Source: Natronospirales bacterium (GTDB lineage Bacteria; Pseudomonadota; Gammaproteobacteria; Natronospirales; REEB76). Taken from it: a DNA stretch of 64,000 bases. The position numbers and the translations under genes are program-made. The notes below the pieces were generated by a model, which was not told the DNA's origin, ran no database searches, and worked only from the letters and a program-made list of their open reading frames with translations. This document shows, one piece after another, positions 61,791 through 64,000 of the stretch. Location of the stretch: NCBI GenBank assembly GCA_021792635.1, contig JAJYUH010000007.1, positions 1 through 64,000 of the forward strand. The letters are read 5' to 3'. How positions within the stretch are numbered: the first letter of the stretch is position 1; every line of letters begins with the position of its first letter.

Positions 61791-62366
61791 CTAATCCCAG
61801 CTCCATTTTCTGTTGAGGACCTGCAATACCCTGTCGGAATAATCAATACCCACGGTGGCGCCGTTATAGCGCTGCAGTGCTTCGCGGATGTCACCGTGGG
61901 ATTTCTGCAGATAGTAGTGCAGGATGGTACAGCCCAGACGCAGGTTGGTTTGCTCGTGGAAAAGGTTGCCGTTTGGCTGGCCGCTCAGCTTGAGCCAGAA
62001 GGGCATGATCTGCATGAGTCCCTGAGCCCCGGCTTCGGATACCGCAAAGCGGTTAAAATCGCTTTCTACATTGATGATGGACAGCACCAGCTCCGGTGAC
62101 ACGCCGGTGCGGACGGCTTCCGCATGAATCAGTTCCAGCAGCGCCAGGCGTTTCCGGGTATCCGGTATGGTTGGCGCCAGCCGGCTGGACATGCTTATGA
62201 GCCAGACCTGGGCGTCGTACTTGTCCTTGAAGCTGGCGTGGTCGGCGGCGGCTTTCCTGACCAGCAAGATCAATTCCGGACTGGGTGGAGTAATTTTCTG
62301 GGCGATGGCGCTTGCGCCTGACAGCAGGCCCGCGCCAAGCAACATGGTAATGAGCAAGCGACGCAT
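61791..62366 (-). CDS. Lytic transglycosylase (SLT domain)
   Basis: The 191-residue exported protein has a signal peptide (MLLGAGLLSGASAIA) and a C-terminal SLT domain: TGVSPELVLSIINVESDFNR with the catalytic Glu, SEAGAQGLMQIMP, LFHEQTNLRLGCTILHYYLQ and REALQRYNGA. It cleaves peptidoglycan glycan strands. ATG 62366 is chosen; GTG 62378 would overlap the proS stop by 4 nt and is also possible. It is cotranscribed with proS. Confidence 0.88.
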   Translation of the reverse strand: MRRLLITMLLGAGLLSGASAIAQKITPPSPELILLVRKAAADHASFKDKYDAQVWLISMSSRLAPTIPDTRKRLALLELIHAEAVRTGVSPELVLSIINVESDFNRFAVSEAGAQGLMQIMPFWLKLSGQPNGNLFHEQTNLRLGCTILHYYLQKSHGDIREALQRYNGATVGIDYSDRVLQVLNRKWSWD

Positions 62367-62374
62367 CAAGCACG

Positions 62375-64000
62375 TCACGGGGAAATGCGCACACGCTCTT
62401 TCAGGAACGCCGGCAGCTCACGGCGCGGCACATCACGGTTGTCCGCGTCGCGGCGGCCCTTGTATTCCAAGGTACCCGCATCCAGACCGCGCTCCGAGAG
62501 CACCAGCCGATGCGGAATACCCAGGAGTTCCGCATCCGCGAACATGGAGCCGGGACGTAATAGCCGGTCATCGAACAATACGTCGTAACCGGCACCGGTG
62601 AGTTCTTTATAGAGCGCCTCTGCTTCGCATTGCAGTTTTTCGGATTTGTGCATGTTGAGCGGCAACAGCACAATGTGGAACGGCGCAATAGAGTCTGTCC
62701 AGCAGATGCCGTGTTCATCGTGATTCTGTTCGATGGCTGCGGCAACCACTCGCGACACACCGATACCGTAGCAGCCCGTGAGCGGAACCTGCATCTTGCC
62801 CTGGGCATCGAGCACGACGACATGCATGGATTCGGTATATTTGCGACCGTTTTGGAAAATATGACCGACCTCGATGCCGCGCGCAATTTTGAGCCGGCCC
62901 TTACCATCCGGTGAGGGATCACCCTCCACTACTTTGCGAATATCGGCCACGACATACCCCTTATCAATATCCCGATCCAAATTGAAGCCGCGGCAGTGGT
63001 ATCCGTTTTTGTTGGCGCCGCAGACAAAATCCGATATCTTATCTACGGTCTTATCAACAATGACCATGAATGGCGTGAAATTTGCTGGTGCTGGCGTCGA
63101 TGTTGTGATGTTATACAAAGTTCTGTTATTTTTGAAATCCGGAAAGGCACGAAGATTGGTTGGGCCTATATATCCCGCGCGACATCCCAGATGCCGTTCA
63201 ATTTCTTCTTCTTTAGCCAAGCGATGGTCCTCGAGACCTGCTATTTTCCTGAGTTTGGTTTCATTGACTTCGTGATCGCCACGTACCAGCACCAATGCGA
63301 AGCCGCCAGAGCCAACGACTGCAATGGCTTTCACGGTACGGGTTAACGGTACCTTCAAATATGCCGCGACTTCTTCGCAGCTTGTCATGTCAGGCGTAGG
63401 CTCTTCGCGGCAATTTTCCGAAGCGTTTGGTCGCTCTTCGGCCGGGGCCAATGCTTCCGCCAGTTCAACATTGGCGGCGTAGCCCGATTGGTCGGAAAAT
63501 GCGATCGCGTCCTCGCCGGACTCGGCCAGCACTTGGAACTCGTGGCTGACATCGCCGCCGATGTCGCCGCTGTCGGCGGACACAGCCCGGAAGTTCAGAC
63601 CCAGACGAGTGAAGATGCGCGTGTAGGCCTGGTACATGCTGCGATAGGTTTCATCCAGGCTCGCCTGATCGAGATGGAAGGAATAGGCGTCCTTCATCAG
63701 GAACTCCCGCGCTCGCATTACCCCGAAGCGTGGGCGGATTTCATCGCGGAACTTCGTCTGGATCTGGTAGAAGGTAACCGGAAGCTGCCTGTAACTCTTG
63801 ATTTCATGGCGCACAAGGTCGCAGATCACCTCCTCGTGAGTCGGACCGAAGCAGTACCAGGCTTTCTTGCGGTCCTGGATGCGCAGCAGCAGATCACCGT
63901 ATTTGTCCCAGCGCCCGGATTCCTCCCAAAGCTCCTTCGGCAGCACCACCGGCATCAGCATTTCCAGCGCGCCGGTGCGATTCATTTCCTCGCGTACGAT
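62375..64000 (-). CDS. proS: Prolyl-tRNA synthetase (5' end outside window)
   Basis: The class II enzyme charges tRNA-Pro. It is open at the window edge; the frame enters as [20 protein letters not shown], so roughly 55-60 N-terminal residues are missing. Visible parts are [11 protein letters not shown] (motif 2 region), [20 protein letters not shown], the ProX/YbaK-like editing insertion domain, [35 protein letters not shown] and the anticodon domain. Within the editing domain, before [14 protein letters not shown], there is an extra stretch containing [14 protein letters not shown] that I do not remember from E. coli ProS. The DNA of this part (about 62990-63300) falls to 42-50% GC. Confidence 0.95.
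   Translation of the reverse strand: MVREEMNRTGALEMLMPVVLPKELWEESGRWDKYGDLLLRIQDRKKAWYCFGPTHEEVICDLVRHEIKSYRQLPVTFYQIQTKFRDEIRPRFGVMRAREFLMKDAYSFHLDQASLDETYRSMYQAYTRIFTRLGLNFRAVSADSGDIGGDVSHEFQVLAESGEDAIAFSDQSGYAANVELAEALAPAEERPNASENCREEPTPDMTSCEEVAAYLKVPLTRTVKAIAVVGSGGFALVLVRGDHEVNETKLRKIAGLEDHRLAKEEEIERHLGCRAGYIGPTNLRAFPDFKNNRTLYNITTSTPAPANFTPFMVIVDKTVDKISDFVCGANKNGYHCRGFNLDRDIDKGYVVADIRKVVEGDPSPDGKGRLKIARGIEVGHIFQNGRKYTESMHVVVLDAQGKMQVPLTGCYGIGVSRVVAAAIEQNHDEHGICWTDSIAPFHIVLLPLNMHKSEKLQCEAEALYKELTGAGYDVLFDDRLLRPGSMFADAELLGIPHRLVLSERGLDAGTLEYKGRRDADNRDVPRRELPAFLKERVRISP

Noticed and set aside
61476..62099. Open frame of 207 codons overlapping the transglycosylase gene
   Set aside because: It runs antisense into a clear SLT-domain gene and shows no family features; codon pattern looks like a shadow.

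Overview
The window looks like chromosome of a GC-rich (roughly 60%) gammaproteobacterium of a deep or poorly sampled lineage. Several gene pairings point that way: homodimeric-type aceE with aceF and a lipoyl-domain lpd, metG divergent from mrp/apbC, the purM-purN-DUF3108 cluster, the DUF2066/CDP-alcohol transferase/AI-2E/hda cluster, nth with DUF1841 and an RsxB-like ferredoxin, pyrC-rnt, and sodB with grxD. The species cannot be named from the sequence alone. I found no rRNA, tRNA or CRISPR array.

Layout. 0-7 kb: a dead REP-associated transposase fragment, a POT peptide transporter, a creatininase-family enzyme, a PadR regulator coupled to a HAAS/sensor membrane protein, an alkyltransferase-like protein and a DUF4382 lipoprotein. 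7-15 kb: a GGDEF-EAL protein, nadC, sodB, a BON lipoprotein, grxD, rnt, pyrC and an M17 aminopeptidase. 15-22 kb: the pyruvate dehydrogenase genes aceE, aceF, a VOC protein and lpd. A family of short palindromic repeats sits in the spacers here and also appears inside the aceF and lpd coding linkers. 22-26 kb: small housekeeping and accessory genes (DUF2442, DUF1272, GNAT, carbonic anhydrase, RRM protein, rhlE).

26.5-35 kb is an AT-richer accessory block: a three-gene secreted-protein operon (beta-propeller/Ig protein, carboxypeptidase-regulatory-like lipoprotein, zinc phospholipase C/P1-nuclease-like protein) and an IPT/PQQ-propeller lipoprotein. A DUF427 gene fragment lies on one side and an intact DUF427 gene on the other. 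35.4-37.9 kb is a bufferin/Hvf-type RiPP operon (DUF2282 precursor, DUF692 MNIO oxidase, DUF2063 partner, DoxX protein), expected to act in copper handling. 38-49 kb returns to core genes: DUF1841, nth, a tricorn-like S41 protease, an RsxB-like ferredoxin, yefM/yoeB, a SEC-C/TPR protein, metG, mrp and dcd.

49.8-52 kb is a scrap-yard island. It is bounded by the dcd 3' end and a second, diverged copy of that end, and holds a live-looking higBA module with a near-consensus promoter plus a truncated gene and a DUF3108 fragment. A twice-broken lipoprotein gene and a nested palindromic repeat lie just beyond. 52-64 kb is core again: DUF3108, purN, purM, then a four-gene operon with 4-nt overlaps ending in hda, then DUF2069/wrbA/arsC-like, DUF4398, a LysM lipoprotein, acyP, a lytic transglycosylase and proS, which runs off the window. 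Coordinated sets are PDH (aceE/aceF/lpd), the bufferin operon, purine synthesis (purM/purN), and the two toxin-antitoxin modules.
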